Position numbers and translations under genes: made by a program. From Falsiroseomonas sp035644895 (lineage in GTDB: Bacteria > Pseudomonadota > Alphaproteobacteria > Acetobacterales > Acetobacteraceae), in the NCBI GenBank assembly GCA_035644895.1, contig DASQNQ010000321.1, positions 1 through 10,664 of the forward strand: DNA of 10,664 nucleotides, given 5' to 3'. Below, piece after piece: positions 1-6,990 of this stretch; the stretch's first letter is position 1, and each line of letters opens with the position of its first letter. The notes beneath the pieces were generated by a model that was not told the DNA's origin, ran no database searches, and saw only the letters and a program-made list of their open reading frames with translations.

Positions 1-632
1 GCCTGCCCCGGCCGGGGCCCTGGATGGAACGGCTGCGCCAGGGCCTCGCCTTCCCGATGTACGGGGCCGCGGCCTGGCTCGTCTGGGTGCTGGCGCAGCA
101 GGCGGGGCCGGACGGCGTGTTCTTCGCGCTCGCGGGGGGCGTGCTGGTGGCGGCCGGGCTGTGGGTGCTCGGCCTCGCGCAGGGCGGGACCGGGCGGCTC
201 GCGGGCCGGGCCGCCGCGACGCTCGCGCTCGGCGCCGCCCTGGCGCTGCTGCCGCGCCTCTCCTCCACGCCTGCCCAGGCCGCCGCCGATCCCGGCGCGG
301 AGGCGTGGTCGGAGGCGCGCGTCGCCGCGCTGCGCGCCGAGGGCCGGCCGGTCTTCGTGAACGCGACGGCGGCCTGGTGCATCACCTGCCAGGTGAACGA
401 GCGCGTCGCCCTCCGGGCGGAGGCGGTGCGGTCGGCGTTCGATGCACGGCGCGTCGCCTACCTCAAGGCCGACTGGACGCGCGGCGACGCCGCGATCGGG
501 GCCCTGCTGCGCGCCCATGGGCGGGAGGGCGTGCCGCTCTACCTCTACTGGGCGCCCGGCGCGGCCGAACCGGAGATCCTGCCGCAGATCCTGACTGAGG
601 GGGTCGTGCTGGCCGCGCTCAACGCACGGTAG
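1..632 (+). CDS. DsbD/ScsB-family membrane thiol:disulfide reductase, C-terminal part (5' end outside window)
   Basis: The frame is open from base 3 to the TAG at 630-632, giving 209 residues with no start, so the gene begins upstream. The visible part opens with LPRPGPWMERLRQ, typical of the loop before the last membrane helices of DsbD-type proteins. Hydrophobic segments follow around residues 17-35, 40-58 and 67-85, then a periplasmic thioredoxin-like domain with the redox motif W-C-I-T-C (bases 375-389) in the context VFVNATAAWCITCQVNER. Known role of the family: electrons pass from cytoplasmic thioredoxin through the membrane domain to this C-terminal domain, which reduces periplasmic disulfide partners. 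Both motif cysteines are present, so the domain should be active. DsbD and ScsB subfamilies cannot be separated without the N-terminal domain, so I give no symbol. The gene for a six-cysteine secreted protein follows 34 bases later on the same strand. Confidence 0.88.
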   Translation, partial: LPRPGPWMERLRQGLAFPMYGAAAWLVWVLAQQAGPDGVFFALAGGVLVAAGLWVLGLAQGGTGRLAGRAAATLALGAALALLPRLSSTPAQAAADPGAEAWSEARVAALRAEGRPVFVNATAAWCITCQVNERVALRAEAVRSAFDARRVAYLKADWTRGDAAIGALLRAHGREGVPLYLYWAPGAAEPEILPQILTEGVVLAALNAR

Positions 633-666
633 CAACCCGTTCATGTCTTGGCGGCAGGGTCGCCCC

Positions 667-1020
667 ATGCGCCGCTTCCTGCTGCCCTTGCTGCTGCTTG
701 CCCCCCTGTCGGCCGGGGCCCAGCCGGCACCACCCGCCTGCAACGCGGCGCGTGAGGGCGTGACCGCCTGCCTGGACGGCAAGCTCTGCACCTGCCGGTT
801 CGAGCGGGGTGGCAGCATCACGGGGCGGCGCGACGGCCATCGCTGGGACTGTGGCACGCTGCGGCCACAATGCGGGCCGGAGGCGAATGTCCCGGCCGGG
901 CCGCCCGTGCTGCCGGTGCCGCTGCCCAACCTGCTGCTGCAGATGGATCCGTCCGGCATGCCGGGGCAGGCGCCCGTCCCGTACCCGCCACATTCCGGGG
1001 CTCCGTTTCCGCTCCGCTAG
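667..1020 (+). CDS. Small secreted six-cysteine protein of unknown function
   Basis: This 117-residue protein starts with a clear signal peptide (MRRFLLPLLLLAPLSAGA, cleavage near A18). I chose the ATG at 667 because an AGGG Shine-Dalgarno lies at 656-659, about 7 bases upstream; an in-frame ATG at 643 would add eight polar residues before the signal peptide. The mature part holds six cysteines (residues 25, 35, 41, 43, 62, 69) in the first half, including a C-T-C pair, around a G-G-S-I-T-G segment and a W-D-C. The C-terminal half (residues 77-117) is proline-rich and probably extended. An even cysteine number in a secreted protein suggests up to three disulfides. It lies 34 bases after a DsbD/ScsB-type reductase on the same strand, so it may be co-transcribed with it and could be a redox client; that link is inference. 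I do not recognise a named family. Confidence 0.72.
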   Translation: MRRFLLPLLLLAPLSAGAQPAPPACNAAREGVTACLDGKLCTCRFERGGSITGRRDGHRWDCGTLRPQCGPEANVPAGPPVLPVPLPNLLLQMDPSGMPGQAPVPYPPHSGAPFPLR

Positions 1021-1074
1021 GCCTGTCGCCGGGCGGCTTCCAGCACGCATTCAGTGACCTCAGCACCCGGCGTT

Positions 1075-1103
1075 GGGTCCAGGCTTCGGCCGCCCGCCTT
1101 TTT
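1075..1103 (+). terminator. Weak candidate rho-independent terminator
   Basis: A GGC-TTCG-GCC hairpin (1082-1091), which can be extended by GGG (1075-1077) pairing with CCC (1093-1095) across an internal loop, is followed closely by a run of five T (1099-1103). It lies 55 bases after the stop of the six-cysteine protein gene and is the only T-run placed after a stem in this gap. The stem is short and competes with ACCC/GGGT pairing just upstream, so the call is tentative. Confidence 0.35.
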
Positions 1104-1168
1104 CCTGCCTTAATCGTGCCACGGTTGCCACAAAGCGCTCGACCGCAAGGCGAGATTGAGATAGCTCG

Positions 1169-1190
1169 ATGCTCACGTCTTCGTGAGCAT
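1169..1190 (+). promoter_or_regulatory. Perfect 9-bp hairpin overlapping the possible GTG start of the next gene
   Basis: ATGCTCACG (1169-1177) and CGTGAGCAT (1182-1190) are exact reverse complements separated by the four-base loop TCTT. The right arm contains the GTG at 1183, and GTGAGCAT occurs again at 1201-1208, where a second in-frame GTG offers a start. In the mRNA the stem would hide the 1183 GTG. It could be an RNA element limiting initiation or a DNA palindrome bound by a regulator; the sequence alone does not decide. Confidence 0.5.
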
Positions 1191-1200
1191 ACAAAATACG

Positions 1201-1953
1201 GTGAGCATCTTGATCCGCATTCTTTCCACCTCACTCCTGATCGCCCTTGCGCTGCTCGCTTCAGCTGCGCCGACGCAGGCGCTCGAGCGGCAGTCGGTGG
1301 ACAGCACGGTCGTGGCGCCGGGTGGCCTCGCACGCAGCGCGCCCTTCGCGCTCAGCTGGTCCTCGCCCGACAACAACCGCTTCTGGGCCCGTGCGGAGGG
1401 CCCGCCCCGGCGGCTTGACGATCAGGTGCTGCGCGGCGCGGTCTCGATGGGGCAGCACATCCCGGTTCTCGACTGCGGTGCCCAGGCGATCGGGTGGTGC
1501 GATGGCCTCCGTCTCAACATGACACCGGTGATGCGGGCGATTCCGGATGCGCCGCAGCGGAACGGCGGCACCGCACCGGCTGCCGGCTTCGCGCTGGCCC
1601 AGAGCCTGGACTACAAGGCGTCCCCGGCCATCTCGATCCGGGCCGGGCTCGACATCGGCGACCGCTTGGGCGTCGGCGCGCCGCTCGTCGCGGGCGGGTC
1701 GGGGCTGGTGGCGAAGGCGCGCATCGGCTTCGGGGCCGATCTGGGCCGCATGGGCCTCGGCGTCCCGCTGCGCGTGGACGCATCCGTCATCCGTGTGGCT
1801 GACCTGGACGGCGCGCCGATCGAGCGGAGCGCGAACGACTGCCAGGGCATCCTGGATTTCCGGCTGGCAAGTTACGCGCCGCTCCGGGTCACCCTGCCCT
1901 GCAACACGTCGGGTGCGCCCCGCTTCGGCTTCGGCATCCGCGGGGAGTTCTGA
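1201..1953 (+). CDS. Exported envelope protein of unknown function, possibly beta-rich
   Basis: From the GTG at 1201 this is a 250-residue protein with a strong signal peptide, MSILIRILSTSLLIALALL followed by ASAAPTQA (cleavage near residue 27). A GTG at 1183 in the same frame would add six residues, but it sits inside a perfect hairpin and neither start has a convincing Shine-Dalgarno, so the start is uncertain. The mature part has four cysteines (in LDCGAQ, GWCDG, NDCQG and LPCNT). Its C-terminal half shows alternating hydrophobic and polar residues with many glycines, for example GLVAKARIGFGADLG and VPLRVDASVIRVAD. The last segment PRFGFGIRGEF ends in Phe, as many outer-membrane proteins do. 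This suggests a periplasmic or outer-membrane beta protein, but I do not recognise a family and assign no function. It stands alone, with its 3' end converging on the metal-transport operon. Confidence 0.68.
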   Translation: MSILIRILSTSLLIALALLASAAPTQALERQSVDSTVVAPGGLARSAPFALSWSSPDNNRFWARAEGPPRRLDDQVLRGAVSMGQHIPVLDCGAQAIGWCDGLRLNMTPVMRAIPDAPQRNGGTAPAAGFALAQSLDYKASPAISIRAGLDIGDRLGVGAPLVAGGSGLVAKARIGFGADLGRMGLGVPLRVDASVIRVADLDGAPIERSANDCQGILDFRLASYAPLRVTLPCNTSGAPRFGFGIRGEF

Positions 1954-2068
1954 CCGGCGGGCGCGGCACGGCCGCCCGGGATGCGTCGAACCCGGGGAAA
2001 GCCGATTCGGCGACGGCCATGAGCAAGCTCGGCGCCGATGCCCTCGCCCGCGCGTCGGGGGAGCCCGG

Positions 2069-2932
2069 CTACCCCGCGAGGTGCGGCCGGCGCAGCAGCC
2101 GGACCAGGACCCCGTCCACCGGGCCGGCGATCACCGACACAAGCCACAGCCCACCCGCGGACAGGACGATGGCCGGGCCGGAGGGCAGGTCCAGGTGGTA
2201 GGAGGCGAGCAGCCCGCCGAGGGCCGCCAGGCACGCGAGCGCGACGGCCGCGCGGACGATGCGCCCGAGTTCACGCCCCCAGTGGCGCGCCGCCACCGCC
2301 GGCAGCATCATCAGCCCGACCGCCATCAGCGTGCCCATGGCCTGGAACGCCGCGAGCACGTTCAGCACCACGAGCGCGAGGAACAGCGCGTGCCAGAGCC
2401 CGCCGCGCATGCCCTCGGCCTGCGCGAAGCCGGGGTCGAAGCACTCGAGCGCCAGTGGTCGCCACGCCACCGCGAGCACGGGCAGCGTCACCGTCGCGAC
2501 GCCCGCCATCAGCAGCAGCGCGTCGTCGTCCACGCCGAGCACCTGGCCGAACAGCATGCGGGTCAGGTCCGCCGTGTCTCCGCGCAGCGAGACCAACGTC
2601 ACGCCGGCCGCGAGCGCGATGAGGTAGAGCGCCGTCAGCGCCGCATCCTCCCGCCCGCCCGTGGCACGCGACAGCGCCCCCGCGCCGACCGCCACCAGCA
2701 GCCCCGCGACCAGCCCGCCGAGCGACATGGCGGGCACGGAGAGCCCCGCCACCAGGAAGCCCGCCGCGATCCCCGGCGTCACGCCGTGCGCGAGCACCTC
2801 CGCCGTCAGGCTGGTCCGCCGTAGCATGAGGAAGACGCCGAGCGGCGGCGCCGCGACCGCAAGGGCCAGGCAGCCCACCAGCGCGCGGCGCATGAAGCCG
2901 AACTCGATGAACGGGCCGAGGAAGGGGTCCAA
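2069..2932 (-). CDS. znuB: Zinc-type metal ABC transporter permease (ZnuB/ABC-3 family)
   Basis: This 287-residue integral membrane protein matches the ABC-3 permease family for Zn/Mn uptake in length and motifs. It has the N-terminal P-F-x-E-F-G-F-M-R-R-A-L-V-G element (residues 7-20), then about eight hydrophobic segments. Near the C-terminus comes LLASYHLDLPSGPAIVL (about residues 241-257), the conserved segment of this family that precedes the last helix. The start is a TTG at 2932: the conserved N-terminus begins there, and in-frame codons back to the stop of the ATPase gene contain no ATG or GTG. It lies 27 bases after the ATPase gene on the same strand and is the last gene of the operon. 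It forms the membrane channel in the inner membrane. Zinc rather than manganese is inferred from the Zur-like operator upstream of the operon. Confidence 0.87.
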   Translation of the reverse strand: MDPFLGPFIEFGFMRRALVGCLALAVAAPPLGVFLMLRRTSLTAEVLAHGVTPGIAAGFLVAGLSVPAMSLGGLVAGLLVAVGAGALSRATGGREDAALTALYLIALAAGVTLVSLRGDTADLTRMLFGQVLGVDDDALLLMAGVATVTLPVLAVAWRPLALECFDPGFAQAEGMRGGLWHALFLALVVLNVLAAFQAMGTLMAVGLMMLPAVAARHWGRELGRIVRAAVALACLAALGGLLASYHLDLPSGPAIVLSAGGLWLVSVIAGPVDGVLVRLLRRPHLAG

Positions 2933-2959
2933 CCCGCTACAGGCCGGCGGCGTGGCCGA

Positions 2960-3702
<743 letters not shown>

Positions 3703-3706
<4 letters not shown>

Positions 3707-3864
3707 GCGGTCATTGCCCAGGCCACGCAGGCCCACAACACGCCCAGCACGGCCACCGCCAGCACCAGCCGTGGGCCAGCGCCTGAGGAGACGGCCAGGG
3801 GATCGGCTGGCAGAAGCGGCAGCCTGGACGGATGCCCGGGCGCATGTTGGTGGGGGTGGGGCAT
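3703..3864 (-). CDS. 53-residue His-containing single-helix membrane protein, first gene of the znu operon
   Basis: From the ATG at 3864 this frame encodes 53 residues. The N-terminus MPHPHQHAPGHP carries four histidines in eleven residues. A proline-rich linker follows, then one hydrophobic helix (residues 33-52, LVLAVAVLGVLWACVAWAMT) that ends the protein. Three things support a real gene: an AAGG Shine-Dalgarno 5 bases before the ATG, a stop that overlaps the start of the ATPase gene as ATGA, and a Zur-box-like palindrome over its RBS and start. Arg14 and Arg32 before the helix predict a cytoplasmic N-terminus by the positive-inside rule. Its His cluster suggests metal binding or an accessory role with the transporter; this is inference. 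An in-frame start further upstream (4047) would overlap the divergent DUF445 gene and is unlikely. I know no named family for it. Confidence 0.66.
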
Positions 3865-3883
3865 CGTTACCTTATAACGTTGC
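3861..3883 (-). promoter_or_regulatory. Zur-box-like operator over RBS and start of the znu operon
   Basis: The core GTTACCTTATAAC (3866-3878, read on +) differs from the GTTATANTATAAC core of the enterobacterial Zur box, as I recall it, at two positions. The wider 23 bases are an imperfect palindrome: 8 of 11 pairs match, including GCA/TGC at the ends and CGTTA/TAACG flanking the centre at 3872. On the minus strand it covers the AAGG Shine-Dalgarno and the ATG at 3864, a position where bound Zur-Zn would block transcription. Its place in front of a zinc-type ABC operon makes Zur control the best reading. Confidence 0.62.
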
Positions 3884-3888
3884 CACCC

Positions 3889-3917
3889 ATATAGCGTCGC
3901 ATGGGCGCCTGGGAAAA
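3889..3917 (-). promoter_or_regulatory. Candidate sigma70-type promoter for the znu operon
   Basis: Reading the minus strand, a -35-like TTTTCC (3917-3912) is separated by 17 bases from a -10-like CTATAT (3894-3889). Transcription would then start near 3882, inside the Zur-like palindrome, which is a good repressor position. The -35 match is weak and the call rests mainly on spacing and on the AT-rich -10 in a very GC-rich background. Confidence 0.35.
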
Positions 3918-3932
3918 GGCCCCCCGGGCGCC
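3904..3932 (+). repeat. GC-rich inverted repeat in the divergent promoter region
   Basis: GGCGCC at 3904-3909 and 3927-3932 can pair, with inner GGG/CCC pairing, around an A-rich loop (AAAA at 3914-3917). The surrounding GGGCGCCT is also an 8-bp direct repeat (3903-3910 and 3926-3933). It lies between the divergent znu operon and the DUF445 gene, 14 bases before the latter's start and across the candidate znu -35. No T-run follows on either strand, so a terminator is unlikely. Confidence 0.35.
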
Positions 3933-3946
3933 TACCTGCCGGGACC

Positions 3947-5254
3947 ATGCACGGCATGCTCCCGCCCGCCTCCCTCCCCCCCGACGCCTCGCCGGATCCG
4001 GAGGCAGCCCTCCGCCGGAACCTCGCGCGGCACCGCACCTTCGCCACCGGGCTGCTGGCCGGAATGGGTGGGCTGCTGGTCGGCTCCTACGCCCTGCCGC
4101 CGGGCTACTGGACGGACATGCTGCAGGCCGCGGCCAAGGCGGGGGTGGTGGGCGGCATCGCCGACTGGTTCGCGGTCAGCGCGCTGTTCCGCCACCCGCT
4201 CGGCCTGCCGATCCCCCACACCGCGATCATCCCGACCCAGAAGGAGCGGCTGGGCCAGGGCCTCGGGCGCTTCGTCGCGAACCACGTCTTCACCGAGGCC
4301 GAGGTGCGCCGGGTGCTCGCCCGCCTGGACCTCGCGGCCATCCTGCGCGGCTTCCTGTCCGACCCCGATGCGGTTCGCCCGGCGGCCGAGGCGCTGTCGC
4401 GCGCCCTGCCCCGGATCCTCGCGAGCCTCGAGGACGGGCGCGCGCGGCGGCTGATGCTGCGGCTGCTGCCCCGCCTCGCGGGCGGCCCCGCGGCGTCGCG
4501 CATCCTGGCGCGCGCGCTGCGCGGCCTGGTCGAGGGCGGGCGGCACCACGAGCTGTTCGACCTCGTCGTGGCCCAGCTCAAGACGGTGCTGCTGAGCAAG
4601 GAGGACCAGCTCCGCGCCGCGATCGAGGCGCGGGTGCGGGCCGAGGGCGGCCAGCTCCTCGGCTGGATCGCGGGCGCGGCCGTCGCCAAGCGCGTGCTCG
4701 GCACGCTCAACGCGGAGCTGGAGCGCATCCAGCCCGGCGATTCCGAGCTGCGCGCCGCCTTCGAGGGCTGGCTGATGACCGAGGTGGACCGGCTGGAGAA
4801 CGACCCGGAGCGCGTCGCGCAGGTCGGCCAGGCCGTGCGCGCCGCGCTTGCCCACCCGGCCGTCGCCACCTGGCTCGGCGACATCTGGGGCCGGCTCCGC
4901 GCGGCGCTGGAGGCCGACGCGGCCGACCCCTCCGGCCGCACCGTGAACGCCCTCCAGAACGCGCTGACCAACATGGGCGGCGTGCTGGCAGAGGACGCGG
5001 CGGCGCGCGAGCGGCTGAACCGCGCGGCGGAGCGCATCCTGGCCACCATGCTGCCGGGCGCACGCACGCAGCTCGCGGACTTCATCGCGGGCGTGGTGCG
5101 GTCCTGGGACACGGCGACGGTGACGGAGAAGATCGAGCTGCGCGTGGGGCGCGACCTGCAATACGTGCGCATGAACGGCACGCTGGTGGGTTTCCTGGTG
5201 GGCGGGCTCCTCTTCGCGCTGCTGACCGCGATCTTCGGGCGCGTCTCGGTGTAG
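3947..5254 (+). CDS. DUF445 family membrane protein
   Basis: This 435-residue protein has the DUF445 (YjiN-like) pattern. There is an N-terminal hydrophobic segment (about residues 35-52, GLLAGMGGLLVGSYALP), then the conserved block with GGIADWFAVSALFRHPLG and PIPHTAIIP (about residues 69-97). A long helical, charged middle region follows, and a C-terminal membrane helix (about residues 412-431, LVGFLVGGLLFALLTAIFG). The layout suggests a large helical domain tethered at both ends to the inner membrane. The family's function is not established. The start is uncertain: GGGA lies only 2 bases before the ATG at 3947 and 11 bases before a second ATG at 3956, and conservation begins only near residue 22. 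It is transcribed divergently from the zinc operon, 82 bases away, so the two share a control region. Confidence 0.85.
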   Translation: MHGMLPPASLPPDASPDPEAALRRNLARHRTFATGLLAGMGGLLVGSYALPPGYWTDMLQAAAKAGVVGGIADWFAVSALFRHPLGLPIPHTAIIPTQKERLGQGLGRFVANHVFTEAEVRRVLARLDLAAILRGFLSDPDAVRPAAEALSRALPRILASLEDGRARRLMLRLLPRLAGGPAASRILARALRGLVEGGRHHELFDLVVAQLKTVLLSKEDQLRAAIEARVRAEGGQLLGWIAGAAVAKRVLGTLNAELERIQPGDSELRAAFEGWLMTEVDRLENDPERVAQVGQAVRAALAHPAVATWLGDIWGRLRAALEADAADPSGRTVNALQNALTNMGGVLAEDAAARERLNRAAERILATMLPGARTQLADFIAGVVRSWDTATVTEKIELRVGRDLQYVRMNGTLVGFLVGGLLFALLTAIFGRVSV

Positions 5255-5290
5255 CGGCGCCCACCGGAATCAACGCGCGGCACGCGGCGT

Positions 5291-5310
5291 TCCAGGGCCC
5301 TGACCCTGGA
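5291..5310 (+). terminator. Hairpin after the DUF445 gene, possible terminator
   Basis: TCCAGGG (5291-5297) and CCCTGGA (5304-5310) form a perfect 7-bp stem with a six-base loop, 37 bases after the DUF445 stop. No T-run follows, so intrinsic termination is doubtful. Confidence 0.3.
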
Positions 5311-5400
5311 TCACCCGCACGGCGCATTCGCTGCCAAGGTCGATTTCACGCGTGCGCACCAGGCGTGTTGCCCGGACCCGCCGCATGCGCCCAGGATGGC

Positions 5401-5426
5401 CCTGCCCGGACGCAGATCCGGGCAGG
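5401..5426 (+). promoter_or_regulatory. Perfect 10-bp hairpin immediately upstream of the cyclase-gene Shine-Dalgarno
   Basis: CCTGCCCGGA (5401-5410) and TCCGGGCAGG (5417-5426) are exact reverse complements around the loop CGCAGA. The stem ends 4 bases before the GGAGGG Shine-Dalgarno (5431-5436) of the gene starting at 5442. With seven or eight G:C pairs it should fold strongly in the leader RNA. It may affect translation, protect the transcript, or be a regulator-binding palindrome; it could also act as a terminator for upstream transcription, although no T-run follows. Confidence 0.5.
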
Positions 5427-5441
5427 CATCGGAGGGAACGC

Positions 5442-6431
5442 ATGAGGACACTCTCGCGCAGGGGGCTGCTGGGCGCGGCCTGCCTCGGCTGCGGCGGCGC
5501 GCATCTCGGCCTGACGGCGACACCCGTCCAGGCACAGCAGCCGGGGGGCTGGTCGCCGCCCGCTTCCGCCCAGCGCTGCCCCTCGCGCTTCGGCGCGCAG
5601 GACACGCGCGGCCACATGAACCTGCTGAACGCGGAGAAGCGCCAGGCCGCGGCACGGCTGATCCGCAACGGCGACGTGGTGGAGCTCGGCCGGCGGCTCG
5701 AGCCCTCCATGCCCTTCTTCGGCACACGGCGCTTCGACATGCACCTGAAGCGCACCTTCATGAACCCGGAGGCGAACCGCCGCGGGTCGAACGAGGAGAT
5801 CGTGATCACCGAGATCGGGCAGGTCGGCACGCAGCTCGACGCCTTCCCGCACCAGACGATCGGCGACGAGGTCTACAACTGCGTCAAGTTCGACGAGACG
5901 GCGACGCGCGGCGGCTTCCGCAGCATGGGCGTGGACGGCATCGGCACGGTGTTCACCCGCGGCGTGCTGATCGACGTGGCCGGCGCGAAGGGGCAGCGCA
6001 CCCTGCCGATGGGCTACGAGATCACGGTCGCGGACCTGGAGGACGCGCTGCGCCGCCAGAACACGCGCATCGAGCGCGCGGACGCCGTCGTCATCAACAC
6101 GGGCTGGGGGCATCTCTGGGGCACGGACAACGCGCAGTACGTGCGCGGCTGCCCCGGCATCGGCATCGCGGCCGCCGAGTGGCTCATCCGGCAGGAGCCG
6201 GTGCTGCTCGGCTCCGACAACTGGCCGGTCGAGGTCGCCCCGAACCCGGACCGCAACGCGTCGCTGCCGGTGCACCAGATCGCGCTGGTGGTGCACGGCG
6301 TCCACCTGCTGGAGAACATGAAGCTGGACGAGCTGGCGGAGCGGCGCATCCACGAGTTCGCCTTCATGATGCAGCCGCTCAAGATCGCCGGCGGCACCGG
6401 CTCCACCGTCGCGCCCACGGCGATGACCTGA
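5442..6431 (+). CDS. Tat-type exported cyclase-family protein (PF04199, kynurenine-formamidase/isatin-hydrolase-like)
   Basis: The ATG at 5442 has an excellent GGAGGG Shine-Dalgarno 5 bases upstream and gives 329 residues. The N-terminus MRTLSRRGLLGAACLG carries a twin-arginine motif (S-R-R-G-L-L), followed by a hydrophobic stretch and A-Q-A-type cleavage sites near residue 32. The body fits the cyclase/metal-dependent hydrolase family. The region of the family's H-x-G-T-H-x-D-x-P-x-H motif reads QVGTQLDAFPH (residues 127-137), so the first two His are Gln while Asp133 and His137 remain. Other typical segments are AVVINTGWG (about 215-223) and LGSDNWPVEV (about 256-265). Known family members hydrolyse amides or lactam-like rings using Zn or Mn; the substrate here is unknown. 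An open frame extends upstream to 5352, but it lacks the RBS and export-signal logic. Its 3' end converges on the deaminase gene, 21 bases away. Confidence 0.82.
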   Translation: MRTLSRRGLLGAACLGCGGAHLGLTATPVQAQQPGGWSPPASAQRCPSRFGAQDTRGHMNLLNAEKRQAAARLIRNGDVVELGRRLEPSMPFFGTRRFDMHLKRTFMNPEANRRGSNEEIVITEIGQVGTQLDAFPHQTIGDEVYNCVKFDETATRGGFRSMGVDGIGTVFTRGVLIDVAGAKGQRTLPMGYEITVADLEDALRRQNTRIERADAVVINTGWGHLWGTDNAQYVRGCPGIGIAAAEWLIRQEPVLLGSDNWPVEVAPNPDRNASLPVHQIALVVHGVHLLENMKLDELAERRIHEFAFMMQPLKIAGGTGSTVAPTAMT

Positions 6432-6452
6432 CAGCGGGCGGGCGGCGGGGCC

Positions 6453-6926
6453 TCAGTACGGCACCTTGTCGGGCTTCGCCGCCCATTCGGAGAAGACCTC
6501 CAGCGCCTCGGCGGCGAGCAGGCGGCGCATCGGCAGGGCGCGTGCCTCGACCGGCTTCGGGATCTCCCGGTAGAGCAACTCGTCGTCGAAGCCGATGGCG
6601 GCCGCGTCGTGGCGGTCATTCGCATAGTGGACGGCATCGAGCCGCGCCCAGTGGATGGCGGCAAGGCACATCGGGCAGGGCTCGCAGCTCGTGTAGATGG
6701 TGGCGCCGCGCAGGTCGAAGCGGCCCAGGCGGCGGCAGGCCTCGCGGATCGCGACCACCTCGGCATGCGCGGTCGGGTCGTTCGTCGAGGTGACCTGGTT
6801 CGCCCCCTCCCCCACCACCTGCCCGTCCATCACCACCACCGCGCCGAAGGGCCCGCCCGTGCCCGCCGCCAGGTTCCGGCGCGACAGGGCGATCGCCTGG
6901 CGCATGAACTCCTCGTCCCCCGGCAT
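6453..6926 (-). CDS. guaD: Guanine deaminase-like nucleoside/base deaminase
   Basis: This 157-residue protein of the cytidine/CMP deaminase fold starts at the ATG at 6926, preceded by an AGGGGGGA Shine-Dalgarno. Catalytic elements are DPTAHAEV (residues 50-57; zinc ligand His54, proton-shuttling Glu56) and TSCEPCPMC (79-87; zinc ligands Cys84 and Cys87). The flanking segments GGPFGAVVV, YTSCEPCPMCLAAIHWAR, DAAAIGFDDELLYREI and the family-like C-terminal Tyr closely follow Bacillus subtilis GuaD as I remember it. TadA or other deaminases are therefore less likely. The predicted reaction is hydrolytic deamination of guanine to xanthine plus ammonia, in the cytoplasm (purine salvage or nitrogen use). 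It lies 64 bases downstream of a methyltransferase-like gene on the same strand, probably in one transcript. Specificity for guanine is inferred from similarity alone. Confidence 0.85.
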   Translation of the reverse strand: MPGDEEFMRQAIALSRRNLAAGTGGPFGAVVVMDGQVVGEGANQVTSTNDPTAHAEVVAIREACRRLGRFDLRGATIYTSCEPCPMCLAAIHWARLDAVHYANDRHDAAAIGFDDELLYREIPKPVEARALPMRRLLAAEALEVFSEWAAKPDKVPY

Positions 6927-6972
6927 CTCGTCCCCCCTGGCCTGCCGCGGCGCAGCCTTCCCGAGCGACTGC

Positions 6973-6986
6973 GCCCTGTCCAGGGC
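6973..6986 (-). repeat. Short perfect palindrome between the methyltransferase-like and deaminase genes
   Basis: GCCCTG and CAGGGC are separated by two bases, directly after the methyltransferase-like stop (TAA, 6993-6991). As RNA it could form a 5-bp stem with a four-base loop. It is short and not followed by T, so it is more likely an mRNA-stability or incidental hairpin than a terminator. Confidence 0.25.
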
Positions 6987-6990
6987 TGCC

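Noticed and set aside
643..666. Upstream ATG at 643 as start of the six-cysteine protein
   Set aside because: The ATG at 667 has the better-placed Shine-Dalgarno and begins the signal peptide directly.
1954..1980. CGGGCG/CGCCCG inverted repeat (1958-1963, 1973-1978) as terminator after the exported protein gene
   Set aside because: It is a 6-bp stem with a nine-base loop and no T-run, common by chance at this GC content.
1547..2824. A 425-codon plus-strand frame across the exported protein gene and the permease gene
   Set aside because: Its translation is low-complexity Arg/His/Gln-rich, and it overlaps the clear permease on the other strand.
3932..5161. A 409-codon open frame on the minus strand opposite the DUF445 gene
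   Set aside because: It is antisense to a well-supported protein, rich in Arg/Gln/Ala as expected for a shadow frame in GC-rich DNA, and has no domain motifs.
5346..6353. Long minus-strand frame opposite the cyclase gene
   Set aside because: The composition is that of an antisense shadow and the cyclase gene has a strong RBS and export signal.
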